64,000 nt of DNA from WTGJ01 sp965237765 (lineage in GTDB: Bacteria; Chloroflexota; Anaerolineae; Aggregatilineales; Phototrophicaceae): NCBI GenBank assembly GCA_965237765.1, contig OZ250157.1, positions 1-64,000 on the forward strand, read 5' to 3'. How positions within the stretch are numbered: position 1 is the first letter of the stretch; every line of letters starts with the position of its first letter. The position numbers were made by a program, and so were the translations under genes. This document shows, in pieces, positions 50,233 to 58,939 of this stretch. The notes under the pieces were generated by a model. It did not search any database and had not been told where the DNA came from. It worked only from the letters and a program-made list of their open reading frames with translations.

Positions 50233-52629
50233 CTAATTGCGGAGCGGTTTGTTTGTCTCCAACATATGGATGATGCGCGCGTGCGTTTTCTCTTCGCCCA
50301 TCAGACTCATGAATGCCTCGCGCTCGAGCGCGTAGATGTAGTCCGCCGAAACCCAGCCTGGCCGCGCCAAATCACCCCCGCAAAGAACGTAGGCCAGCTT
50401 ACGCGCGATGTGGGCATCGTATTCGCTGGCGTTCCCGTTGCGGCGAATGTTATCGATGCCGATGAGCAGCGCCGCATGCGCGTCACGCCCGCAGGCCCAG
50501 ACCTCCCGTCGCCGAGGCGGCTGGTATCCTGCTCGCAACGACAACGCTCGCGCTTTCGCCGCCTGAAGCAAGTGCGCCGGATTGGTAACGATGCGGTCAT
50601 CATCCGCCAGAAAGCCCAGCTCGCGCGCTTCGAGGGCGCTGCCGCTCACTTTCGCGAAGGCGATGGTCTCAAATATTCGCTGCAGCTGCGGCATCGGGTC
50701 ACCGTTCGGCGTTTCCATCACCGGGTTCAGGATGCGCCGCAACAGGCTAACGCAGCCGCCGCCTGCCGGGATGAGGCCAACGCCGAATTCCACCAACCCA
50801 GCATATAGCTCCATCGCTGCCACTGTCGCGCCGCCAGCCATCATGAGTTCCGCGCCAGCGCCGAAAGTATGCTGGAAAGGGGCCGTCACGATTGGTTTAT
50901 GGAAATATCGCATCGTTTCCGCCAGGTGTTGCGCGTTCGCCACGCCTGCTTCCAACTCAGCCAGTCGCCCGGCATTCATCAGCATCACGCCGAGCAGGAT
51001 GTTGAAGCCAACACTGAAGCGGCTGCCCTGATTGCCGATTACCAGCGCGTCGAAGCTCTCGCCATCCAATAAGTCCAGTGCGCGCCTGGCCTGCTCAATG
51101 ATCGCCGGATCGATCGAGTTTTGCTTGCTGTGGAATTCGAGCAATAGCACGCGCTCGCCCATATCATGGATACTGGCGCTATCGTTTTGCGCGAGCGGGC
51201 TGGATTTGGCACGCAGCTCAACGATATTCAGCGCATTTTCGTCCCGCAGGATGGGCAGGTATTCACCCGCATACACGCAATAGTAGGCATCTGGACGCCT
51301 ATGCTCGTCATAGTGGTAGAAGTGCTCATGCCCGGCCGCGAGCAGCTGCTTGACCCAATCGGCAACCGGATAACCCGCCGCTTCGAAAGCCGACACCGTT
51401 TCGCGCGCTCCCAGCGCATCCCAGATCTCGAAAGGGCCCAATTCATGCCCGAAGCCCCATTTAATCGCATTGTCGACATTGACGATGGCGTCTGTGATAT
51501 CCGGCACACGTTGCGAAGCATAGGCCAGGTAGAAGGCGTGCATATGCCAAAGGTATCGCCCGGCGCGGTCATCTTCGTCCAGCAGGCGGCGGATGCGCTC
51601 GCCAACCGGCCGCACTTTGCGTTGCTTTTCCACACTCTCGAAGCTCACTTCTTTCGGCGGCTCATATTCCATCGTCTCTAAATTGAGCGCCCAAAACTCG
51701 CGCCCGCCATTCACGCGTCGCATATGGTAAAAGCCGCGGCCCGTCTTGCGCCCGAAGAGGCGGCGCTCCATCATTTGCTCAGCGATGGCTTGCGCGCGCG
51801 GATGGACGAGCACCTCTCGCGCCGGATCGTCGGGGATGGCTGGGTAAAGATTGCGCGAGACGAAAACGCTGACGTCATAGCCGACCAGATCGCGCAAATG
51901 GAAGCTGGCCGTCTTCGGGCGACCGATGAGCGGACCCGTGAGCGCATCAACTTCCTCGATTGTCAAACTCTGATCGAGCATCAAGTTGATGCCATGGCTG
52001 CCAGCGATGGTCATGAAGCGATTGCCGATAAAATTGGGCTGGTCTTTGCAAAGCACCACGCCCTTCCCCAGCACATCGCGTCCGAAGGCGACGATCGCTT
52101 CAGTCACTTCGGCATCTGTGCCAGAATGGGGGATGACTTCCAGCAGGTGCAAATAGCGAGGCGGGTTGAAGAAATGCGTACCGAGGAAACGCCGGGCGAC
52201 ATCCGCCGGCAATATTTCGGCGATATCTCGAATCGGCAAACCAGAGGTGTTCGTCGTCAGGATCGCATCCTCCCGCAAATGCGGCAGGATGGCGCTGAGC
52301 ACCTGATGCTTGATCGCCAAATCTTCGACGACGACCTCGATCACTAGATCCGTTTCCGTGAGGAGATTCAGGTCATCTTCCAGATTCCCGACTGTGATAG
52401 CGCGCAACACGCCCTCGCTGAAGAGTTGTGGCGGCCGCGCTTTCTGTAAGCGTTTCAAGTTCGCATGCGCGATGGCGTTTCGCTGGGCGGGCGTGTCGCT
52501 GGGCAGCGTTTCGGGCGCAGCGATATCCAACAATATGGTGGGAATACCCACACCCGCTAGCAAGGTGGCAATCCCACCACCCATCGTCCCCGAACCGAGC
52601 ACCGCCGCTTTGCGGACGCGCCTTGCCAT
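50233..52629 (-). CDS. 3-hydroxyacyl-CoA dehydrogenase / enoyl-CoA hydratase (FadN-like)
   Basis: Bifunctional beta-oxidation protein, 798 residues, with the dehydrogenase first and the hydratase last, as in Bacillus FadN and unlike E. coli FadB. NAD loop AVLGSGTMGGGIATLLAG; FLGTHFFNPPRYLHLLEVI with the catalytic histidine; two 3HCDH C-terminal units (about residues 190-420); crotonase domain from about 490 (FHSKQNSIDPA, GADAL-like oxyanion region FGAGAELMMAGG). The hydratase part ends in an alpha-helical tail. Starts a transcript with the thiolase. Confidence 0.93.
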   Translation of the reverse strand: MARRVRKAAVLGSGTMGGGIATLLAGVGIPTILLDIAAPETLPSDTPAQRNAIAHANLKRLQKARPPQLFSEGVLRAITVGNLEDDLNLLTETDLVIEVVVEDLAIKHQVLSAILPHLREDAILTTNTSGLPIRDIAEILPADVARRFLGTHFFNPPRYLHLLEVIPHSGTDAEVTEAIVAFGRDVLGKGVVLCKDQPNFIGNRFMTIAGSHGINLMLDQSLTIEEVDALTGPLIGRPKTASFHLRDLVGYDVSVFVSRNLYPAIPDDPAREVLVHPRAQAIAEQMMERRLFGRKTGRGFYHMRRVNGGREFWALNLETMEYEPPKEVSFESVEKQRKVRPVGERIRRLLDEDDRAGRYLWHMHAFYLAYASQRVPDITDAIVNVDNAIKWGFGHELGPFEIWDALGARETVSAFEAAGYPVADWVKQLLAAGHEHFYHYDEHRRPDAYYCVYAGEYLPILRDENALNIVELRAKSSPLAQNDSASIHDMGERVLLLEFHSKQNSIDPAIIEQARRALDLLDGESFDALVIGNQGSRFSVGFNILLGVMLMNAGRLAELEAGVANAQHLAETMRYFHKPIVTAPFQHTFGAGAELMMAGGATVAAMELYAGLVEFGVGLIPAGGGCVSLLRRILNPVMETPNGDPMPQLQRIFETIAFAKVSGSALEARELGFLADDDRIVTNPAHLLQAAKARALSLRAGYQPPRRREVWACGRDAHAALLIGIDNIRRNGNASEYDAHIARKLAYVLCGGDLARPGWVSADYIYALEREAFMSLMGEEKTHARIIHMLETNKPLRN

Positions 52630-52656
52630 AGCGAACTCCTCACCGGTAACCGTGCA

Positions 52657-52710
52657 ATTGTAACGGCAAGCGCCTGCCCTGACCAGTGAATGGTAATTGT
52701 CCGTTACAAT
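52657..52710. promoter_or_regulatory. Divergent promoter region between fadN-like and HAD genes
   Basis: Two TACAAT -10 candidates in opposite directions: minus strand at 52657-52662 (with TGGTCA 17 bases upstream) for the fadN-like gene, plus strand at 52705-52710 for the HAD gene. Both sit in CGTTACAAT context. Confidence 0.4.
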
Positions 52711-52736
52711 CTACGCAGGTGAAAGTGAGGCACAGT

Positions 52737-53417
52737 TTGAGCAACATAAAAGCGGTCATCTACGATTTAGACGGCACACTCGTCGATTCCGAGCGACTCT
52801 GGCACACGGCGGAAACGGCCCTACTCGCCGCGCGCGGGCATCAATATCGCGCCGAGGTTCGCGCCGCCCTGCTCGGGCAACGGCTGGATGCCTGCATCCG
52901 CATCATTCGCGAGGCATATGCACTTCCCGAAAGCGAGCTCACCCTTCGAGAGGAATTGTTGGAGCGGATGATGGCCCTCGTCACACAGAAGATGCATACG
53001 CGCCCCGGCGCCGAAGAATTGCTGGAGACTGTACAGGCACTTGGCTTGCGGACGGCCATCGCCTCCAGTTCGCCGCTCTCCTTCATTGAGGGCGTGGTGC
53101 GCGATCGCGGCTGGGATTCGAGTTACTTCCCGTCGGGCCGCCGCTGCCTCTTCAGCGCCGATGACGTAGCGGCCGGTAAACCCGCTCCGGATGTCTACCT
53201 GGTGGCCGCGGCCGCTTTAGATGTTTCTCCCAACGGTTGTCTGGCCATCGAGGATAGCGTCACCGGCGCACGTTCAGCCGTGGCAGCAGGCATGATCTGC
53301 TTCGCCGTGTGGGATTCCTTCCATAGCAGCGCCGCTGATTTCGCCAGCATCACGCCATATTGCTACGCAAACCTGCGCGAATGCATCCCCATCATCCGCC
53401 AACGAGTGGCGGGTTAA
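52737..53417 (+). CDS. HAD-superfamily phosphatase (beta-phosphoglucomutase-like)
   Basis: A 226-residue HAD subfamily I hydrolase. Motif I is IYDLDGTLVDSE, motif II ASSSPL, motif III the lysine in AAGKPAPDVYL and motif IV IEDSVTGARSA. The cap between motifs I and II is helical, as in phosphoglycolate phosphatase, 2-deoxyglucose-6-phosphatase and beta-phosphoglucomutase. Start is best placed at TTG 52737 with GAGG six bases upstream; GTG at 52719 or 52725 would extend it. Substrate unknown. Confidence 0.85.
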   Translation: MSNIKAVIYDLDGTLVDSERLWHTAETALLAARGHQYRAEVRAALLGQRLDACIRIIREAYALPESELTLREELLERMMALVTQKMHTRPGAEELLETVQALGLRTAIASSSPLSFIEGVVRDRGWDSSYFPSGRRCLFSADDVAAGKPAPDVYLVAAAALDVSPNGCLAIEDSVTGARSAVAAGMICFAVWDSFHSSAADFASITPYCYANLRECIPIIRQRVAG

Positions 53418-54817
53418 GCGTGGATCGCCTGTCCCGTCAAACCGTGTGCGGCTTCCAGCAGGGCCTCGCTGAGCGTGGGGTGGGCATGCACGTTGCGCGC
53501 GATTTCCGCCGGCGTCAGCTCCCATTTTTGCGCTAAGGTCAACTCAGGCAAGAGCTCAGTTACATCCGGGCCGATGAGGTGACCGCCGAGCAGCTCTCCA
53601 TATTTCGCGTCGCTGAGTAGTTTGACGAAACCGCCGCTCTCCCCGAGGCCGAGCGCTTTGCCATTTGCCTGGAAGGGGAAACGGGCCGCCCGGACATCGT
53701 AGCCGCGTTCGCGCGCTTGCGCCTCGGTATAGCCAAAACTGGCGATTTGTGGCTGGCAATAGGTCGCGCGAGGCATCATCCTGTAATCGAGCGGTGCGAT
53801 TTCTTCTCCGGCGATATGCTCCGCCGCCATGAGGGCCATCGCCTGCGCCACATGAGCCAGCGCCAGTTTCATCGTGACATCGCCTATGGCGTAGATATGC
53901 GGCACACTCGTCTGCATCGCCTCGTTGATGACAATCGCGCCACGCTGTTTCGCGTCCGTCTCGATGCCCAGCGCCTCGATCCCAAAACCCGTCACATTGG
54001 GTGCGACGCCCAACGCTTGCAAGGCCCGCTCCGCCTCGATGGTCTGCTGCTCACCCGCCTTGTCGGTTAGCACAGCGCGGATGCCATCCGCAGACTCGTT
54101 CAGCTCGTCCACGCGCGTGCCTACCATGACCTTAATGCCCGCGCGTTTGTAATGCTTAAGCAGCTCGGCAGAAACCTCTTCATCTTCGGCAGGGACGAGG
54201 CGATCCATGTATTCCACAAGGGTGACATCGACGCCGTAATTATGGAGGATATAAGCAAATTCGACGCCTATTGCACTACCGCCGGCGATGAGGATGCTCG
54301 CTGGCAATGAATCGGCCATGATCTGTGCTTCGTAGGTTACGATGCGTTCGCCGATCCGGGTATTGGGCAAGATGGCCGGCCGCGAGCCGGTAGCGATGAT
54401 GGCATGGCGGAAGCGCAGCGCCTGCTCGCCGCCATCGTTGAGCGCAACTTGCACAGTGTTCGCGTCGGAAAATGTCGCCCAACCTTCGTAGCTATCGATC
54501 TGGTTCTTGCGCATCAGGAATTGTACGCCTTTAACGAGGCGGTTGGAGACGCGCCGGCTGCGCTTGTAGGCGACGCCATAATCCATCTCGACCTCGCCGT
54601 TAATGCCAAATTCTTTCGCCTTATGCGTAACGAGGTGGGCAATCTCTGCGTTGCGCAATAACGCCTTGGAAGGGATGCAACCGACATTCAAGCAGACGCC
54701 GCCCCACGTGCCCTTCTCGACAATCGCTGCCTTTAGCCCCAACTGACTGGCGCGGATCGCCGCCACATAACCGCCCGGGCCAGCACCAATCACAACAACA
54801 TCGTATTGATCGGACAT
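53414..54817 (-). CDS. lpdA: Dihydrolipoyl dehydrogenase
   Basis: FAD/NAD oxidoreductase (E3) reoxidising dihydrolipoamide in 2-oxoacid dehydrogenase or glycine cleavage complexes, 467 residues. FAD loop VVVIGAGPGGYVAAI, redox cysteines in GGVCLNVGCIPSKALL, NAD loop IAGGSAIGVEFAYIL and active-site base HAHPTLSEALLEA. ATG 54817 has AAAGGAG four bases upstream. No E1/E2 genes are adjacent; it follows the Fe-S oxidoreductase by 14 bases. Confidence 0.95.
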   Translation of the reverse strand: MSDQYDVVVIGAGPGGYVAAIRASQLGLKAAIVEKGTWGGVCLNVGCIPSKALLRNAEIAHLVTHKAKEFGINGEVEMDYGVAYKRSRRVSNRLVKGVQFLMRKNQIDSYEGWATFSDANTVQVALNDGGEQALRFRHAIIATGSRPAILPNTRIGERIVTYEAQIMADSLPASILIAGGSAIGVEFAYILHNYGVDVTLVEYMDRLVPAEDEEVSAELLKHYKRAGIKVMVGTRVDELNESADGIRAVLTDKAGEQQTIEAERALQALGVAPNVTGFGIEALGIETDAKQRGAIVINEAMQTSVPHIYAIGDVTMKLALAHVAQAMALMAAEHIAGEEIAPLDYRMMPRATYCQPQIASFGYTEAQARERGYDVRAARFPFQANGKALGLGESGGFVKLLSDAKYGELLGGHLIGPDVTELLPELTLAQKWELTPAEIARNVHAHPTLSEALLEAAHGLTGQAIHA

Positions 54818-54831
54818 ATTTCTCCTTTGAA

Positions 54832-56856
54832 TCAAAGCGTAGTCAAACGTTCCGCCAGGATTTCGGCGACATCCATGACGACGGGACCTTCTTCGGCGGC
54901 GTCGCGGGCATCGGTCAGCATGCGCAGACAGAAGGGGCAACCCACAGCGAGCGTATCGGCGCCAGTGGCTTGCGCTTCGCGGAAACGCGTCATGTTCACG
55001 GCCGCGTCGCCGGGTTCTTCTTCTTTCCAAAATTGCGCGCCGCCCGCGCCACAACAGAAGGAGCCCTGCCGGTTGCGCGCCATCTCCACCAAGGACATGC
55101 CAGAATGGCGCAAAGCGGCCCGCGGCTCATCGACGATGTCATTTTGCCGCCCGAGGTAACAGGGGTCGTGAAAAGTCACGTTCGGCGCCTGATCCAAGCG
55201 CGCGCCAATCGGCAGCCGGCCCTGTTCGATCAGCTCGTCGATCAATTGTGTGTGGTGGATAACCTCGAAGGTGCCGCCAAATTGCGAGTATTCCTTGCCG
55301 ATATTGTGAAAACAATGGGGGCAGGTTACCAGGATGCGGCGCTTCGGCAGCGCGTTCAAGGTCTCAACATTCGCGCTGGCCATTTCCGCGAAGAGGTATT
55401 CGTTGCCCGCCCGCCGCGCGGTGTCACCCGTGCAACGCTCTTCATCGCCAAGCACAGCGAAACTCACATTCGCGGCGCGCAGGATCTTCACAAGCGCCCG
55501 TGCCGTCTTTTGTGCGCGCTCTTCGTAACTCACCGCGCAGCCCGTCCAATATAGCAATTCGAAATCTGGATTCTCGGATACGGTGGGCACATCCAAACCC
55601 GCAGCCCAGGCGAGCCGCGCATCGCCGATCTGCCAGGGGTTGCCCTGCCGCTCCATGCCGTTGAAAGCGTTTTGCAGCTCCGCCGGAAAATTGCTCTGCA
55701 TCAGCACCGCGTCGCGGCGCATGGCCATGATGTCAAACATTGGCTCGTTGCCCACCGGGCAAATATCCACACAGGCACCGCAAGCCGTGCAGGCCCACAA
55801 CGCCGATTCGCTAAGCAAATTCCCCAGAAGAGCCGGCGACGTCTCCGAGCCAGCAACCAACACCCCGATTTCCTCATTCATCAAGAAACGTTTGTTGATT
55901 TCCAGCGCGCTCGGCGAAAGCTCTTTGCCCGTCACATAAGCGGGGCAGACATCCTGACAGCGGTTGCACATGATGCAAGCGAAGGCATCGAGCAGCGCCG
56001 TGGGCTCCAGATGTTCGAGGCGCGCGGCGCCGAATTGCTCGCGCGTTTCGTCATCGAAATCCAATGGCGGCAGGGCGCCGGGCGAAGTCCGCGGCGGCCG
56101 AGTTAGGAAATTGAGCGGTGCCATGAAGAGGTGCGCGTGCTTGGTATGCGGGAAATAAGGTAAAAAGAGCAGGATGCCGCCCAAAGCCAACCAGAAGAAG
56201 AAATGCCGCAATAGCAACAAAACGTCCGAATCTGCACCTTGAAAGAGCACTGCCAGCGCGCTCGCGAAGGGCATATAGGTGTCCGGCGCCGTCTGCGCGA
56301 CGAAAACCGCCTCGCCAAGTAAGCGCCCGCCGACATGCAATAAGATGAAGCTGCCAACGATGAGTGAATCGCGCTGGATGCCGCCGGCGCGCGCGCGCGG
56401 GTGCAAGAGCACGTTCTCGTGGAAGCGCAACTCACGTCCATGGGGCAATACGAAGCGGCGCAACAAGAAATATGCCATACCGACGAGAACAACCGCGCTC
56501 AGGACATCCGCCAGCAAACGGAATACGTCATAAAACACGCCAAAACGAAGCAATATCGCCTCGAAATCCGACAAGAAGGCGTGTAGCACATCGACCGCGT
56601 TTACCAGGAAATAGAAACTGAAGCCCCAGACGATGCCCAGGTGAAAGGCGCTGGTCAGCGGGCGCGCGCGCAGGGTGGTTCGTTGTGTCAAATATACGCT
56701 CAATGACGCGAAAAGCCGGCGCCAAAAGCGATCGAGGTAAAGCTGCCCATCGCCACGCGCGATCGCCGCCGCCATCCGCGCGAAACCAGCGCCGGCTGCG
56801 GCAATAGTGATGATGGCCAGCCCGACAAATGCAACCCGCTCTACCAACGTCAACAT
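54832..56856 (-). CDS. Membrane Fe-S oxidoreductase, FadF/EtfD type (ETF:menaquinone oxidoreductase candidate)
   Basis: A 674-residue fusion. The N-terminal ~240 residues hold about five or six membrane helices like the NarI (cytochrome b gamma) fold. Next come two [4Fe-4S] ferredoxin-type motifs, CIMCNRCQDVCPAY and CTACGACVDICPVG. Then two CCG domains of the HdrD type: GCAVSYEERA..., and HDPCYLGRQND with SFCCGAGGAQFW. This is the plan of FadF/EtfD proteins, which pass acyl-CoA dehydrogenase electrons from ETF to menaquinone. The nearby FadN-like and thiolase genes support that. ATG 56856; TTG 56862 also possible. Confidence 0.85.
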   Translation of the reverse strand: MLTLVERVAFVGLAIITIAAAGAGFARMAAAIARGDGQLYLDRFWRRLFASLSVYLTQRTTLRARPLTSAFHLGIVWGFSFYFLVNAVDVLHAFLSDFEAILLRFGVFYDVFRLLADVLSAVVLVGMAYFLLRRFVLPHGRELRFHENVLLHPRARAGGIQRDSLIVGSFILLHVGGRLLGEAVFVAQTAPDTYMPFASALAVLFQGADSDVLLLLRHFFFWLALGGILLFLPYFPHTKHAHLFMAPLNFLTRPPRTSPGALPPLDFDDETREQFGAARLEHLEPTALLDAFACIMCNRCQDVCPAYVTGKELSPSALEINKRFLMNEEIGVLVAGSETSPALLGNLLSESALWACTACGACVDICPVGNEPMFDIMAMRRDAVLMQSNFPAELQNAFNGMERQGNPWQIGDARLAWAAGLDVPTVSENPDFELLYWTGCAVSYEERAQKTARALVKILRAANVSFAVLGDEERCTGDTARRAGNEYLFAEMASANVETLNALPKRRILVTCPHCFHNIGKEYSQFGGTFEVIHHTQLIDELIEQGRLPIGARLDQAPNVTFHDPCYLGRQNDIVDEPRAALRHSGMSLVEMARNRQGSFCCGAGGAQFWKEEEPGDAAVNMTRFREAQATGADTLAVGCPFCLRMLTDARDAAEEGPVVMDVAEILAERLTTL

Positions 56857-56941
56857 ACGCAAGACTCATCGCCCAGCAACGAGCGATAGTGTAGCACAAG
56901 GCAAATCAGCCTTCCTTACGCATCACCGTCAACGCCCGTGT

Positions 56942-56947
56942 TATAAT
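56942..56947 (+). promoter_or_regulatory. Candidate -10 for the dinB-like/hisS/malQ genes
   Basis: TATAAT within GTGTTATAAT (a TG lies three bases upstream of TTATAAT), 34 bases before the ATG. No strong -35. Confidence 0.4.
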
Positions 56948-56981
56948 GCCCAACGCATACAGACTGCAGAGGAGCAGCCAC

Positions 56982-57566
56982 ATGCCAGTTGATTTCACGC
57001 CCATCAGCGATGGCACTATGAAGTTGCAAGATTTCGCGAAGCAATTCACTTGCGCAGATTTGCGCCGTGTTTCCGACGAATCGTTGGATCTCATCCGCAG
57101 TTTCATCGCCGGCCTGAGCGACGCGCAAGTGACGCTGGATCCGGTCGATCCTGAAGCGCACGACTCCTTTGCTATCGAAGGCGAAGAGAATATCGGCTGG
57201 AGCCTCGCTCACCTCGTCGCGCATGTAACCGCGAGCAGCGAAGAGGGCGCTGCCTATAGCTCACTCCTCGCCCGCGGCGTGCCAGCGGAAGAGCGCCCGC
57301 GCTACGAAACCCCCTGGCGCGATCTGCGTACAGTCGATCAATGCCTGCAGCGCGTTGAAGAGAGTCGGCGTATTCGCAACGCATATCTGGAAACCTGGCC
57401 GGACAAGCCACTGTTGCAGGTCAACCGCGTCATCCCCGATCGTTATCGTGAGCGTTTTGGCGATATGAACGCGTCTGCCGCCTTCCTATTCGGTTTGATG
57501 CACGAAGTCGGCCATTACGATCAATTTCGCGACGTGCACGCGCAAGCCCTCGCCACTACCAGCTGA
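56982..57566 (+). CDS. DinB-family protein
   Basis: A 194-residue four-helix protein of the DinB/YfiT type. Metal-binding histidines appear in WSLAHLVAHV and HEVGHYDQF. Members include thiol-S-transferases and many uncharacterised proteins, so function is open. ATG 56982 has GAGGAG upstream; an ATG at 56946 lies within the -10 and is rejected. It is followed after 14 bases by hisS. Confidence 0.75.
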   Translation: MPVDFTPISDGTMKLQDFAKQFTCADLRRVSDESLDLIRSFIAGLSDAQVTLDPVDPEAHDSFAIEGEENIGWSLAHLVAHVTASSEEGAAYSSLLARGVPAEERPRYETPWRDLRTVDQCLQRVEESRRIRNAYLETWPDKPLLQVNRVIPDRYRERFGDMNASAAFLFGLMHEVGHYDQFRDVHAQALATTS

Positions 57567-57580
57567 GAGAATTCCCACCG

Positions 57581-58939
57581 ATGGCGGCCCTGCGGCCCAG
57601 CCTGCCGCGCGGCATGCGCGATTTCCTCCCAGCCGAGATGCGCCGCCGCGATTACGTATTCGGCGTCATCAAAGAGTATTTCGCTCGCTACGGCTTTGAT
57701 GCGCTGGCTACACCGTCGCTAGAAAAGCGCGAGACCCTGCTTGGTAAATACGGCGAAGACGCGCAACCGCTCATCTATCATGCGCGGCACGAATCCGGCA
57801 AGGAAGCGCTCTCGCTGCGTTACGACCTGACGGTGCCGCTGGCGCGCGTCGTGGCGATGCATGGCAACGAGCTGCCGCTACCATTCAAACGTTACCAGAT
57901 TGCCCCAGTCTGGCGGGCGGAGCGACCCCAGCGCGGCCGCTATCGCGAATTTTACCAATGCGATGCTGATATCGTGGGCAGCGCATCTATGGCCGCCGAC
58001 GCCGAACTGATCGCAATGCTCTGCGAGATCCTGCGCGCACTGGGTTTCGGTGAGCGCGGGCCGCAATTCTGCGTGCGCATCAACAACCGCAAGCTGTTGC
58101 ACGGTATTGGCGAATACGCTGGTGTCGAGGCGGCGCAACTGCCTGATCTCTATCGCAGCGTGGATAAATTCGAGCGCATCGGCGCGGAAGGCGTGCGCGC
58201 AGAACTCGTCGATCGGGGCATTGCCGAAGACGCAGTGAAGCGCCTACTCGAATTGCTATCGCTGAGCGGAGAAGGTGCCGAACTCGATACGTTGCGTGAG
58301 AAGCTCACAGATATCCCGAGCGCATGCGAAGGAATTGACGAACTGAACGAGTTGGCCGCGCTACTTGGCGCTTACGATGTGCCACCCCAAAACTTTCGCT
58401 TCGATTTCACGATGGTGCGCGGGTTGGGCTATTACACTGGCCCCATCTACGAAGCGGTCATCGCTGAGCCGAACCTGGGCAGCATCAGCGGCGGTGGACG
58501 CTATGATCAACTTATTGGCATTTTTCGCCGTGAGAGCCTGCCAACGACCGGCCTATCCATCGGCGTCGAGCGTATCCTCGATTTGATGGCAGAGCTGGAT
58601 TTGTTCCCGCCGTGTTTGACCGCCAGCTCGGTTGATATGCTCGTCTCGGTCTTCAATGAAGAAACACGTTCCGCGGCGATCGCATTCGCCCAGGAATTGC
58701 GAGAATTTGGGCTTCGCGTCGAACTCAGCTATGAAACCGGCCGCCTTGGGCAGCAATTCCGCCTCGCCGACCGCAAAGGAATCCCGCATGTGGCAATCCT
58801 CGCTCCTGATGAATTGGCGCAGGGTGTGGTTCGTAGCAAGCACCTGGTCGATGGCGAGGAGCGCGTCTGGCCGCGCGAGACCGCCGCTGCCGAATTGCGC
58901 GCCCATATCCGCGGGATCTCTTCGCAGAGCGCCGAATGA
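57581..58939 (+). CDS. hisS: Histidyl-tRNA synthetase
   Basis: Class II synthetase, 452 residues. Motif 1 region PRGMRDFLPAEMRRRDY, motif 2 with FKRYQIAPVWRAERPQRGRYREF, the histidine-A loop LGYYTGPIYE and GGGRYDQLIG (motif 3: TTGLSIGVERI) are clear, with a C-terminal anticodon domain. Length is slightly above the bacterial 420. Its stop overlaps malQ (ATGA). Confidence 0.96.
   Translation: MAALRPSLPRGMRDFLPAEMRRRDYVFGVIKEYFARYGFDALATPSLEKRETLLGKYGEDAQPLIYHARHESGKEALSLRYDLTVPLARVVAMHGNELPLPFKRYQIAPVWRAERPQRGRYREFYQCDADIVGSASMAADAELIAMLCEILRALGFGERGPQFCVRINNRKLLHGIGEYAGVEAAQLPDLYRSVDKFERIGAEGVRAELVDRGIAEDAVKRLLELLSLSGEGAELDTLREKLTDIPSACEGIDELNELAALLGAYDVPPQNFRFDFTMVRGLGYYTGPIYEAVIAEPNLGSISGGGRYDQLIGIFRRESLPTTGLSIGVERILDLMAELDLFPPCLTASSVDMLVSVFNEETRSAAIAFAQELREFGLRVELSYETGRLGQQFRLADRKGIPHVAILAPDELAQGVVRSKHLVDGEERVWPRETAAAELRAHIRGISSQSAE

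Noticed and set aside
49714..50808. 364-codon open frame on the plus strand spanning the thiolase-FadN junction
   Set aside because: Antisense to two conserved genes; Ser/Pro/Arg-rich translation typical of GC-rich shadows.
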